Notes: generated by a model not told the origin, from the sequence alone. A DNA stretch of 6,542 nt from Planctomycetota bacterium (GCA_024275615.1 JAJRYU010000217.1:1-6542); one strand, 5' to 3'; positions 1-6,463 are shown, numbered from the stretch's first letter. Translations and numbers: made by a program.

Positions 1-336
1 TATCCACGTGTTGCCTTGCTCCGAGATCTCTCGGCTCCGAGCAAGAGAAAACGCAAGGAAACGACAAACGAGCCTGAATTCACTCCCCAGCAATTGGCGG
101 TTTACGGAGTCTATGAACTCCAGGTCCTTGAAGATATTCTGCGGCGCAAGAGTCGCAGCAACGCCAAAACCTTGGCCAACGTCGCCGAGAAGATCAAGAA
201 GAAGATCAGTTGGGAAGAAGGGCGTCAGAAGGTCCCTTCACGTCTTTTCCTTGAGTCTTTCTATCGAGCTCAAAGAGCCCGGTTGGAGAATCAGATGATG
301 CTTGGCAAGAAGAAACTCACCAAGCATGACGACTAA
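1..336 (+). CDS. C-terminal part of an unrecognised basic protein (5' end outside window)
   Basis: Frame 1 is open from the first base of the window and stops at TAA 334-336, giving 111 residues of a protein whose start lies upstream. A TTG at 16 could be read as a start, but the frame is open before it with sensible residues (YPRVALLRDL), so a partial gene is preferred. The visible part is hydrophilic and rich in Lys and Arg, with no membrane segment. A short basic linker (PSKRKRKE, about residues 13-20) is followed by a helical stretch containing YGVYELQVLEDILRR and a Lys-rich segment (AEKIKKKIS), and the end is very basic (GKKKLTKHDD). I do not recognise the family. The gene converges on the membrane-protein gene at 465-1280, and its stop codon directly abuts the inverted-repeat element at 337. 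Confidence 0.7.
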   Translation, partial: YPRVALLRDLSAPSKRKRKETTNEPEFTPQQLAVYGVYELQVLEDILRRKSRSNAKTLANVAEKIKKKISWEEGRQKVPSRLFLESFYRAQRARLENQMMLGKKKLTKHDD

Positions 337-464
337 CCTGACCTATTCATGAGATCGTGGTTGGATTTGAGTGAAGTCCAAAGATTCAGCCGTCAATGTC
401 GCCAATCATGGCACCTTTGTTTTGCTGCACACTGCTGGCACCACAATGTCGTGAATAGGTCAGG
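337..464. mobile_element. 128-bp inverted-repeat element, possibly a MITE, between two convergent stop codons
   Basis: The outer 24 bases (337-360 and 441-464) are inverted copies of each other, matching at 21 of 24 positions. The outermost 13 bases, cctgacctattca and tgaataggtcagg, are perfect. The 80-base interior carries no gene. It holds a small hairpin (361-368 with 374-381: ttggattt/aagtccaa) and two short direct repeats, tggcacc (409, 436) and caatgtcg (394, 444). The bases outside the ends are CTAA (333-336) and CTAG (465-468), a 3-of-4 match that could be a worn target duplication. Ends of the form CCT..ATTC are reminiscent of IS1380-family termini, but this is from memory and weak. 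There is no transposase. It could instead be a repetitive extragenic hairpin acting at the 3' ends of both transcripts; it lacks the T-run of an intrinsic terminator. Confidence 0.5.
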
Positions 465-1280
465 CTAGGCAAAGACCTCTTCAAGATCTTGTTCATCGAG
501 TCCTTCTTTGACTTCACGCAAGTCGTGATAGACGACGCCGGGGCCAACGGCTGCGAAGAGCGGCGAGATGACCAAGCTTGCCAGATAGATGATCATGTAA
601 GCCGTGGGACCGAGGAAGGCGAACAAGCTGGTGACTCCACCGATGATGAGAATGATGACCATCAAGAGAGCCGCGATTCCAAAGATGGGCCACCGGGAAC
701 CCAGTGTCAGGAATTGACTTCTACTGATGGCTTCGCCGACGCCAATATTCTCGACAATAAGGGCAGGCATCGCCACATACCAAAGAACGGCGACCATGAA
801 GCCAGGGATGCAGCAAAGCACGACACCGACGCTGATGGCAACGCTTTGAATAATGCTGAGGCCCAAGACCGCCCAGAATCGAGATAGAGCTTTGTTGATG
901 CATTCGCCCGCCGATGGAGATTCCTCCCGTAGCAGTCTGAACACTCCGTGCATCAAACCAGCAGTCGTGAGTTGAGCATGGACTTGAACCAAGATGGAAA
1001 AAGGAATCAAGGCACTCAAGAGCGCCAATGGGTCCTGAACTTCGTTTCCCGTCTGCACGAAGAGGTCGAAGCGAATCCCAAAGACAAAGTAGCCCAGGAA
1101 CGATAAGAGAAGAATTGGCACAAAGAACGTCAATGAAACCGCCGCCCATGTTGGGAAGCCGCCACCAAGAACTGAAAAAATACGACCAAATGTGTTGCCG
1201 AAATCGAACTGACGTCGCATGGAATAATCTCTGGTTTCTTGGGCCCGCGAGCGAAGTTCTTCCCCACTCTTGGTCCCCAT
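465..1280 (-). CDS. Multi-pass inner-membrane protein of unknown function
   Basis: The 271-residue protein reads leftward from ATG at 1280 to TAG at 465. It has a polar N-terminus (residues 1-28) and then hydrophobic stretches at about 44-67, 85-110, 136-157, 159-175, 197-217 and 222-247, so five or six membrane passes are likely. The pattern FDFGNTFGRIF at the start of the membrane domain, PALIVENIGVGEAISRSQFL (172-191) in the middle and VVYHDLREVKEGLDEQDL (249-266) near the end are typical of a broad group of bacterial membrane proteins resembling the glycerophosphodiester phosphodiesterase membrane domain, whose function is poorly known. No enzymatic motif is visible. The frame stays open to 1472, but that extension reads like non-coding sequence and would overlap the divergent gene. 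ATG 1220 (MRRQFDFG) is an equally possible start, giving 251 residues; neither start has a clear ribosome binding site. Divergent from the c-di-GMP operon. Confidence 0.85.
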   Translation of the reverse strand: MGTKSGEELRSRAQETRDYSMRRQFDFGNTFGRIFSVLGGGFPTWAAVSLTFFVPILLLSFLGYFVFGIRFDLFVQTGNEVQDPLALLSALIPFSILVQVHAQLTTAGLMHGVFRLLREESPSAGECINKALSRFWAVLGLSIIQSVAISVGVVLCCIPGFMVAVLWYVAMPALIVENIGVGEAISRSQFLTLGSRWPIFGIAALLMVIILIIGGVTSLFAFLGPTAYMIIYLASLVISPLFAAVGPGVVYHDLREVKEGLDEQDLEEVFA

Positions 1281-1292
1281 TCTACGGCAGGA

Positions 1293-1307
1293 ATTCAGTT
1301 TCTGAAT
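1293..1307. repeat. Perfect 6-bp inverted repeat in the leader of the membrane-protein gene
   Basis: attcag (1293-1298), a 3-base spacer, then ctgaat (1302-1307). It lies 13 bases upstream of the ATG at 1280 on the leftward strand, where it could be an operator half-site pair or a small leader hairpin. Its presence is certain; any role is inference. Confidence 0.35.
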
Positions 1308-1313
1308 AGTGAA

Positions 1314-1329
1314 ATGGGTATTCTCCCAT
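1314..1329. repeat. Short inverted repeat atggg/cccat in the divergent intergenic region
   Basis: atggg (1314-1318) and cccat (1325-1329) with a 6-base spacer, between the two divergent genes. Five-base arms can arise by chance, so this is listed only because it lies between two other inverted repeats in the same 174-bp region. Confidence 0.2.
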
Positions 1330-1377
1330 GGAAATCCAGCAAATGTGATGCACCTGCCGATTACCTTTATCCGTTGT

Positions 1378-1405
1378 GATCCATAGTCGATGAACGATAT
1401 GGATC
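1378..1405. promoter_or_regulatory. 28-bp imperfect palindrome, candidate operator upstream of the EAL-HDOD operon
   Basis: gatccata (1378-1385) is the exact reverse complement of tatggatc (1398-1405). Inside these arms tcg (1387-1389) pairs with cga (1395-1397), leaving one unpaired g (1386) and a 5-base loop. The structure ends 49 bases before the ATG at 1455, in the region expected to hold promoters for both divergent genes. A dyad of this size and place fits a dimeric regulator site or a leader hairpin. I could not identify a convincing -35/-10 pair around it, and the regulator is unknown. Confidence 0.4.
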
Positions 1406-1454
1406 CTCTTCTGACTACGGCAATTCTGGGCAAGCAATCAAACACAACGAAACC

Positions 1455-2726
1455 ATGAGCACTGATCCCCATGCGTCCGACTCAAAACAGGCGACAGCAC
1501 TCGCGCCGATACCCGTTTTGGTGGGGCGCCAGGCGATCTTCGATCGGCATCTCGTGGTCCATGCCTACGAACTTCTGCACCGCAATGGTGTAAGCGACAG
1601 CGCCGATTTTGACTGTGGTGATGCTGCCACGGCGGTTGTCATGTCGAATGCCTTCATCGACCTAGGATTGGAAGTCGTTACCGGCGGCAAACCCGCCTTC
1701 ATCAATCTCACTCGCGAACTCATCGCCAATGAAATGGCCCATCTCTTTCCACCGGAAAGAATCGTGATTGAAGTCCTTGAAGATGTCGAGGCGACGCCAG
1801 AGATTGTTGAGGGCGTAAGAACATTAAAGAACGCAGGATACTGCATTGCCTTGGATGACTTTGTTTTCAATGAATCATTGCGTCCCTTGATCGAATTGGC
1901 AGACATCATCAAACTCGACATTCTCGAACTTGGGATGAAGAACGTTCCGGAGCAGCTGGCCCTTCTGGCTCCCTACGACGTCGAACTTCTAGCCGAGAAG
2001 ATAGAAACTCACGACGAGTTTGAAGCCTGCAAAGAAATGGGCTTCGACTATTTTCAAGGATACTTCTTGTGTCGGCCGCAGATCGTTGAGGCGAAGAAAT
2101 CACGCGAAGGCGGACTCGGCCTCATTCGGCTTCTCGCTTGCATCAATAATCCAGATGCCACAGCGGCAGATCTTGAGGACGTCATTACCAAGGACGCCAA
2201 ACTGTCGTATCGCTTGATGACCTATATCAACTCGGCGGCATTCTGCCTCAAGGGGCGGGTGACGTCGGTGCATCACGCCTTGGCGCTACTTGGTCGTCGG
2301 ACTGTTCGCAACTGGGCCAACCTCGTGGTGCTTTCAAGTGCCAAGGGCAAGTCCAATGAAGTGCTGGTCACCGCCCTCATGAGAGCGCGCATGTGCCAAG
2401 TGATGGCTTTGGAATCAGGCCAAGAGCACGACGACGAATATTTTACTGTCGGCCTTTTCTCTGTCTTGGATGCCCTTCTAGGCATGACCATGGCGGATAT
2501 CGTTGAAAACCTCCCCCTCGCAGATTCGGTCATCAATGCCCTTCTTATGCACGAAGGGCAACATGGTGAAGTCCTGGACTTAGCGATCAAGTATGACCGC
2601 TCACCCAAGGATGACATCTGTTCTGATGCCTTTGAATCGTCGCTGATCCGAAAAGCCTACATCGATGCTTTGGAATGGACTTCCAAGGTCATGTCATGCA
2701 CGGGGGATGAGAGTGGAAGCAATTGA
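1455..2726 (+). CDS. EAL-HDOD protein (YuxH/CdgJ type) with degenerate EAL domain
   Basis: A 423-residue cytoplasmic protein, close to the roughly 400-410 residues usual for this architecture. Residues about 21-215 form an EAL fold: the signature reads YELLHR (E39, R43), followed by N84 (FINLT), E106 (VIEVLE), D134-D135 (ALDDF), K153 and D155 (IKLD), E181 (AEKIE) and Q201 (FQGYFL). Most metal and ligand positions of c-di-GMP phosphodiesterases are thus present, but the loop after DDF reads VFNESL instead of GTGYSSL. Loss of loop 6 is usual in EAL-HDOD proteins, which are generally thought not to hydrolyse c-di-GMP. Residues about 220-410 form an HDOD domain (e.g. VITKDAKLSYRLMTYINSA, 243-261), a module related to HD domains but without their metal site. 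ATG 1455 has no strong ribosome binding site; the conserved part starts at about residue 20. First gene of the proposed operon, probably acting as a c-di-GMP-responsive or protein-interaction regulator. Confidence 0.92.
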   Translation: MSTDPHASDSKQATALAPIPVLVGRQAIFDRHLVVHAYELLHRNGVSDSADFDCGDAATAVVMSNAFIDLGLEVVTGGKPAFINLTRELIANEMAHLFPPERIVIEVLEDVEATPEIVEGVRTLKNAGYCIALDDFVFNESLRPLIELADIIKLDILELGMKNVPEQLALLAPYDVELLAEKIETHDEFEACKEMGFDYFQGYFLCRPQIVEAKKSREGGLGLIRLLACINNPDATAADLEDVITKDAKLSYRLMTYINSAAFCLKGRVTSVHHALALLGRRTVRNWANLVVLSSAKGKSNEVLVTALMRARMCQVMALESGQEHDDEYFTVGLFSVLDALLGMTMADIVENLPLADSVINALLMHEGQHGEVLDLAIKYDRSPKDDICSDAFESSLIRKAYIDALEWTSKVMSCTGDESGSN

Positions 2727-4629
2727 GGAACTGAAGCTGACAGGAAGGCTGCCTTCGCCTCCAGGTGTTGGCATGGCCATTCTTGAGCTTACCAGCGGCG
2801 ATGATTTTGTTATCGGCGATGTGGCCCGAGTGATTCAATCTGACCCGGCCCTGACGGGTCGACTACTCAAGTTGACGAATTCCAGTCGCAATGCCACGAT
2901 CAGGCCAATCACGACGGTAGAAGATGCAGTCAATCGGCTGGGGATGAGCACTCTCCGTGCTGTGGCTCTGGGTTTCTCTCTCGTCTCGAATTATCGAGAG
3001 GGAGCTTGCCAAGCTTTTGATTTCACTGCTTTTTGGTCAGAATCGCTGGCCCGCGCTTTGGCGGCACAGCAGGTGGCAAGCGCATTGGAGATAGGCAACC
3101 CAGCCGAAGCCTATTGTTGTGGTCTTCTCGCTAAGATCGGCAAACTCGGACTGGCTTGTGTCCATCCCGCGCTTTATGCCGAAGTGCTTGGAGAGAACAA
3201 GGAAGCCGACCTTCTCGGCGCCGAATTCGCAGCTTTCGCAGTGAATCACGCCGACTTGGGTGAGGCTCTCCTCTTGGACTGGGGTTTGCCGGCATTTCTG
3301 TCTCGCGTGGTGGCGGTCAATGGCAATCATGCTCGTCTCGCCAACGAAACGAAATCCACCACTGAACTGGTGCACCTACTGCAGATCGCGGAGCCGATCG
3401 CCCGACTCTGTGTCGTTGGTGAAGACCGGAGCGAAAGCGATGTGGTCAAGCTTGAAGCGGCTCAATCACAGTCGGAGATGAATGAGGACAATTTCCAGAA
3501 GTTATGCAAGGACGTATCTGAGTCTTGGCGTGAATGGGTTGGGATTCTCGATCTTTCGACGAACAAGGTGCCATCATCGGATCTAGCAGAGGATGCTGAC
3601 CCGAATCCCATAACCGTCGGGGAAGACGAGAGTCTTGATTCTGAGGACGCAAGCCGCAGCAGGACTCTGAGAGTCTTGGTGATAGACGAAGATCCGATCT
3701 CCGTCGGTATCCTTTCTAAGTCGATTGCGGATTCGGAACACGAAGTCATGAGTTGTCGCCAAGGAGGCAAAGCCCTTGCCACTGTCTTGGACTTTCTTCC
3801 AGACATCGTCATATGCAATGCAGAATTGACTGATACAACTGGTTTGGAGTTAGTGCGCACACTCCGCGGTTGCCCAGAAGGCCGCCAAGTCTACATCATG
3901 TTGTTGAGCGCTCGTGACGATCCGAACATCGAACTCGATGCCTACCGAGTTGGCGTAGATGATTTCATGTTGAAGCCATTTGACCCCCTACTTGTTCGGG
4001 CTCATCTTGATGCTGGCGCGCGCTTGGTAGCGATGAAACGTCAGATCCAAAACTCCCGCCAGGAGTTGGAGGCGCAAGTTGCGGAAATGGCCATTCTCAA
4101 CAGGCGGCTGATGAAAGCCTCGCTCACCGACCCTCTCACGGGTCTTCCCAATCGGCGTTCGGCGATGGAAACATTGAAGACAGAATGGGCTGAGGCAGCT
4201 CAGATTAAAGATGCAAGAGTAGCTTTGATGATCATCGACATCGACCATTTCAAACTTGTCAATGACTCGTTTGGCCATGATGTCGGCGACGAAGTCCTAA
4301 AACGGACAGCTGTCGTCTTCGATTCTGGAGCGCGGCTGGAAGAAAAAGTGGCGAGGATAGGCGGCGAAGAATTCCTCGTTGTCTGTGCGCACGGGTCATC
4401 AGATCATGCCGAGGAATGCGCCGAGCGCCTACGCGTTGCGGTGGAAGAAAATCACATTGTTTTTGGTGGTTTCGACAGTCACGTGACGGTCAGCATTGGA
4501 GTTGCTTTTGGCAACCCCCATGTTGAAGGTTATGAAGCAGTCTTGAAGACCGCTGATGAAGCTCTCTACACGGCAAAAAAATCTGGAAGAAATCAGGTCC
4601 ATGTCCTTCACCCGGGGGCGTTGGTATAA
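2707..4629 (+). CDS. HDOD - pseudo-receiver - GGDEF protein, likely diguanylate cyclase
   Basis: A 640-residue soluble protein expected to make c-di-GMP from two GTP. An N-terminal HDOD domain (about 10-235: LPSPPGVGMAILEL, DPALTGRLLKLTNSS, VNHADLGEALLLDWGLP) is followed by an acidic linker (285-318), a receiver-like domain (321-440), a helical, probably coiled-coil segment (441-470) and a GGDEF domain (471-635). The GGDEF domain has DPLTGLPNRR (475-484), DIDHFKLVND (511-520) and an intact GGEEF (552-556). The receiver keeps the acidic pair D327/E328, S401 and K423, but the phosphoacceptor position is Asn371 (IVICNAEL). The product-inhibition motif, normally RxxD, reads RLEE (543-546). ATG 2707 is chosen because the domain begins at once; GTG 2713 with the GGGGG at 2702-2706 as ribosome binding site is an alternative. 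It overlaps the upstream gene by 20 bp, which suggests translational coupling. Confidence 0.93.
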   Translation: MRVEAIEELKLTGRLPSPPGVGMAILELTSGDDFVIGDVARVIQSDPALTGRLLKLTNSSRNATIRPITTVEDAVNRLGMSTLRAVALGFSLVSNYREGACQAFDFTAFWSESLARALAAQQVASALEIGNPAEAYCCGLLAKIGKLGLACVHPALYAEVLGENKEADLLGAEFAAFAVNHADLGEALLLDWGLPAFLSRVVAVNGNHARLANETKSTTELVHLLQIAEPIARLCVVGEDRSESDVVKLEAAQSQSEMNEDNFQKLCKDVSESWREWVGILDLSTNKVPSSDLAEDADPNPITVGEDESLDSEDASRSRTLRVLVIDEDPISVGILSKSIADSEHEVMSCRQGGKALATVLDFLPDIVICNAELTDTTGLELVRTLRGCPEGRQVYIMLLSARDDPNIELDAYRVGVDDFMLKPFDPLLVRAHLDAGARLVAMKRQIQNSRQELEAQVAEMAILNRRLMKASLTDPLTGLPNRRSAMETLKTEWAEAAQIKDARVALMIIDIDHFKLVNDSFGHDVGDEVLKRTAVVFDSGARLEEKVARIGGEEFLVVCAHGSSDHAEECAERLRVAVEENHIVFGGFDSHVTVSIGVAFGNPHVEGYEAVLKTADEALYTAKKSGRNQVHVLHPGALV

Positions 4630-4636
4630 GACCTTC

Positions 4637-5416
4637 ATGGTCGACCCCACTACGGACAAAGACGAAGGTGCTGCGCTTCTCACTCGAGTCGCTCTTCATT
4701 GCGCTCAAAGTCGAAAAGATCGCCAAGTCGCCTCACGCCTCGCCCTTGGTTCAGGCCAGTTTTTCCGTGAAGTCTTGCCTAGGGCCGATCAACAAGATCT
4801 TTGTCTTGAAGGTAATCTTCTTGATCCATCATCAAGTGAATCTCTGATAGACCCCGCGCTCGGCATTGAGCAAGCTTTCATTCAGCAGCTCAAGGACTCG
4901 ACCGAAAGTGAAGACGTCGCAGCAGTCCTACTCAAAGTGATCTTGCATGCAGCTCGCCACGCCCATGACCCACAGTTTTTCTTCCACTATTGGTTGTCGG
5001 AAAATCTGCGAGCATGGTTTGGGCCGCGCGGATTCGCCGTGCTCCTTGAGAATCCGCGCATGACGGCATTGAGGCAACGCATCCAAGACATGATCACCTT
5101 GGGTATCAATCTCAGGAGTCGCTCACCTCAGGATTTTTTGGCAGCCCGCTATGCTCTGGAAAGTCGCCAGGATAAGGGGCAAGATAGGTCGACCATGATC
5201 CTGGACGCTCTTGTCGCATCCGCGAGTTTCGCAGGAGCGGGTGTACTAGAGACCATTGATGTCTTGTCATGCTCACCAAAGCACGCGAAGGCCGCTTGTG
5301 CAACTTTCGGGCTGATCGCTGGGACGTTCTATGGCCACAATCGACTTTGTTGTCTGAGGACGTTTGGCCGTCCTTTCGAAGAGTTTCTTATTCCCGATGC
5401 AGGATCGGAGGTATGA
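4637..5416 (+). CDS. Unrecognised 259-residue protein in the c-di-GMP/acetyltransferase operon
   Basis: ATG 4637 lies 7 bases after the previous stop codon; the frame is open further upstream, but that part overlaps the cyclase gene and looks non-coding. The product appears soluble and largely helical, with no signal peptide and no clear membrane segment. Seen features: a polar, acidic first half, HAARHAHDPQFFFHYW (104-119) rich in His and aromatic residues, and a small-residue-rich C-terminal part, LVASASFAGAGVL (192-204) and ATFGLIAGTFYGHNRL (222-237). The last segment faintly recalls the C-terminal helix of ADP-ribosylglycohydrolases (A..G.iaGa.yG), but the GD.DT metal motif of that family is absent, so I do not assign it. 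Six Cys residues occur, with no zinc-like spacing beyond Cys238-Cys239. The stop codon is 3 bases before the acetyltransferase start, so the two are almost certainly co-expressed and may act together. Confidence 0.8.
   Translation: MVDPTTDKDEGAALLTRVALHCAQSRKDRQVASRLALGSGQFFREVLPRADQQDLCLEGNLLDPSSSESLIDPALGIEQAFIQQLKDSTESEDVAAVLLKVILHAARHAHDPQFFFHYWLSENLRAWFGPRGFAVLLENPRMTALRQRIQDMITLGINLRSRSPQDFLAARYALESRQDKGQDRSTMILDALVASASFAGAGVLETIDVLSCSPKHAKAACATFGLIAGTFYGHNRLCCLRTFGRPFEEFLIPDAGSEV
5407..5412 (+). promoter_or_regulatory. Strong Shine-Dalgarno (ggaggt) fixing the GTG start of the acetyltransferase
   Basis: ggaggt is 7 bases upstream of GTG 5420 and sits inside the last codons of the preceding gene. 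A nearby ATG at 5413 is out of frame with the acetyltransferase, so GTG is the start. This is the clearest ribosome binding site in the window. Confidence 0.8.
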
Positions 5417-5419
5417 TTC

Positions 5420-6181
5420 GTGATTACTGTCAAGAACTATCTTGATCGCTTGCAATTCTCGTCGGCTCCCTCTTCCGATGCTCTTGGTTTGGCGAAACTT
5501 CAAGAACGGCATCTTCTGACAGTGCCCTTCGAGAATCTGGACATCGTCAATGGCGTTCCTATCGTCTTGGACGAAGAATCGATCTTGCAGAAAGTCGTGA
5601 GCCGCAAGCGAGGAGGGTTTTGCTACGAACTTAATGCAGCCTTCGCTTGGCTCCTGACTGAGCTTGGATTCAAGGTCACTCTCCAGGAAGCTCGGGTTGC
5701 CAACGAACAAGGAGAATTTGGCATCCCCTTTGATCATTTGGCTTTGCGGGTCGACTTGGACCGGCCCTATCTAGTCGACGTCGGTTTTGGCCGCGGCAAT
5801 CTCTGTCCCTTGGCGTGGAACAACCGTGACGAGGTGCGAGAACGTGGAGGTGTCTTTTGCCTGAGTGACGGCGAGGAGGACGATCTTGTCCTTAAGACTC
5901 TTGACCGCAAGACCATGGAATTCACGGCGCTGTATCGCGTGAACAAGGAACCTCACCTACTCGAGGACTTCGCTGGAGCGTGCTCATACCACCAGTCATC
6001 CTCCGATTCTGTTTTCACTCAAGGCCTCCTTTGCTCGATGGCGGCGCCCGATGGGCGGATTACCATCCGTGGCAACGTTTTGACACTGACTCGAAATGGC
6101 AGAACCGAAGCGCGGGAATTGCCGAATGACGAAGATGTCGCCAGAGAGCTCAAGCGCTATTTTGGCATCTCTTTGTCTTGA
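5420..6181 (+). CDS. nat: Arylamine N-acetyltransferase
   Basis: A 253-residue cytosolic enzyme, slightly short for the usual 255-280. The family transfers an acetyl (or other acyl) group from acyl-CoA to arylamines, hydrazines or related amines by a ping-pong mechanism through a catalytic cysteine. The full triad is visible: Cys68 in RGGFCYELN (64-72), His106 in PFDHLALRV (103-111) and Asp120 in YLVDVGFG (117-124). The N-terminal motif LLTVPFENLDI (32-42) is also diagnostic. The C-terminal lid region is shorter and less conserved, so the acyl donor and acceptor cannot be predicted; relatives also act in specialised metabolism as amide synthases. The start is GTG, supported by the ggaggt at 5407. 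It is the last gene of the proposed four-gene operon. The gene is intact, with no frameshift. Confidence 0.95.
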   Translation: MITVKNYLDRLQFSSAPSSDALGLAKLQERHLLTVPFENLDIVNGVPIVLDEESILQKVVSRKRGGFCYELNAAFAWLLTELGFKVTLQEARVANEQGEFGIPFDHLALRVDLDRPYLVDVGFGRGNLCPLAWNNRDEVRERGGVFCLSDGEEDDLVLKTLDRKTMEFTALYRVNKEPHLLEDFAGACSYHQSSSDSVFTQGLLCSMAAPDGRITIRGNVLTLTRNGRTEARELPNDEDVARELKRYFGISLS

Positions 6182-6182
6182 G

Positions 6183-6407
6183 GCGGCAGCGATAATTCCC
6201 TGCATTCATCCCAGCTTTTTCACCTTGGCTTCGACTGTGGGCCCATTGGGACTCTACGCTTCCATTTTTCAAGCCACGCCCACCCCCTGGAACTCAGGCC
6301 CGGGCCCAGGCATTCCTTTCCCGCTTTTGATCACCATTCAAGGTGTGCTCGAAGAAGCCCCTGGTGTCTTCTTGCCGACCAATGCTCTGATCTTCGAAGT
6401 GAAATAG
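6183..6407 (+). pseudogene. Possible C-terminal remnant of an exported protein
   Basis: The frame stops at TAG 6405-6407, only 10 bases before a strong terminator, which is what the end of a real gene looks like. The last 60 or so residues read like a beta-rich extracellular domain end (GPLGLYASIFQATPTPW, then LPTNALIFEVK), with Pro/Gly-rich turns. The frame is open back into the acetyltransferase gene, but its ATG codons (6096, 6126, 6135) lie inside that gene with no ribosome binding site, and GTG 6237 would give only 56 residues. I therefore read it as the surviving 3' end of a gene whose front was lost, with the break somewhere near 6181. It could also be a small overlapping gene, or chance. 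The resemblance to C-terminal ends of secreted Planctomycetota-type proteins is from memory and uncertain. Confidence 0.35.
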
Positions 6408-6417
6408 CACCGGACAA

Positions 6418-6463
6418 AATAAGAAAGAGGCCAACACCCAAGGGAGTTGGCCTCTTTCTTATT
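6418..6463. terminator. Bidirectional rho-independent terminator, 18-bp perfect stem
   Basis: aataagaaagaggccaac (6418-6435) and its exact reverse complement (6446-6463) flank a 10-base loop. The GC-rich core (gaggccaac) is bordered by an A-rich run on one side and tttctt on the other, so the hairpin has a T-rich tail read from either direction. It sits between the rightward frame ending at 6407 and the leftward stop at 6498, and would end the operon that starts at 1455 as well as a leftward transcript. Confidence 0.88.

Noticed and set aside
337..464. Intrinsic terminator for the convergent genes
   Set aside because: The stem arms are separated by 80 bases and no T-run follows either arm, so a standard rho-independent terminator is not supported.
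489..887. Rightward open frame opposite the membrane-protein gene
   Set aside because: Its composition (Asp/Glu/Asn/Gln-rich) is the expected antisense image of a hydrophobic membrane protein, so it is a shadow.
721..1149. Second leftward open frame inside the membrane-protein gene
   Set aside because: It is out of frame with a gene that has clear membrane segments and family motifs, and its own translation is low-complexity Cys/Arg/His-rich.
1281..1472. Upstream extension of the leftward membrane-protein frame to 1472
   Set aside because: The added 64 residues have no membrane-protein or signal character, overlap the divergent EAL-HDOD start by 18 bases, and cover a region with three inverted repeats.
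2665..2706. Earlier ATG at 2665 for the HDOD-receiver-GGDEF protein
   Set aside because: It would overlap the upstream gene by 62 bases with 14 non-conserved residues; the HDOD domain begins right after ATG 2707.
4556..4636. Earlier ATG codons (4556, 4601) for the 259-aa protein
   Set aside because: They lie inside the GGDEF coding sequence; ATG 4637 falls just after the cyclase stop codon and gives normal operon spacing.
5273..5737. Leftward open frame across the junction of the unknown gene and the acetyltransferase
   Set aside because: It is antisense to the acetyltransferase catalytic region, which is certain, and shows no recognisable motif or ribosome binding site.
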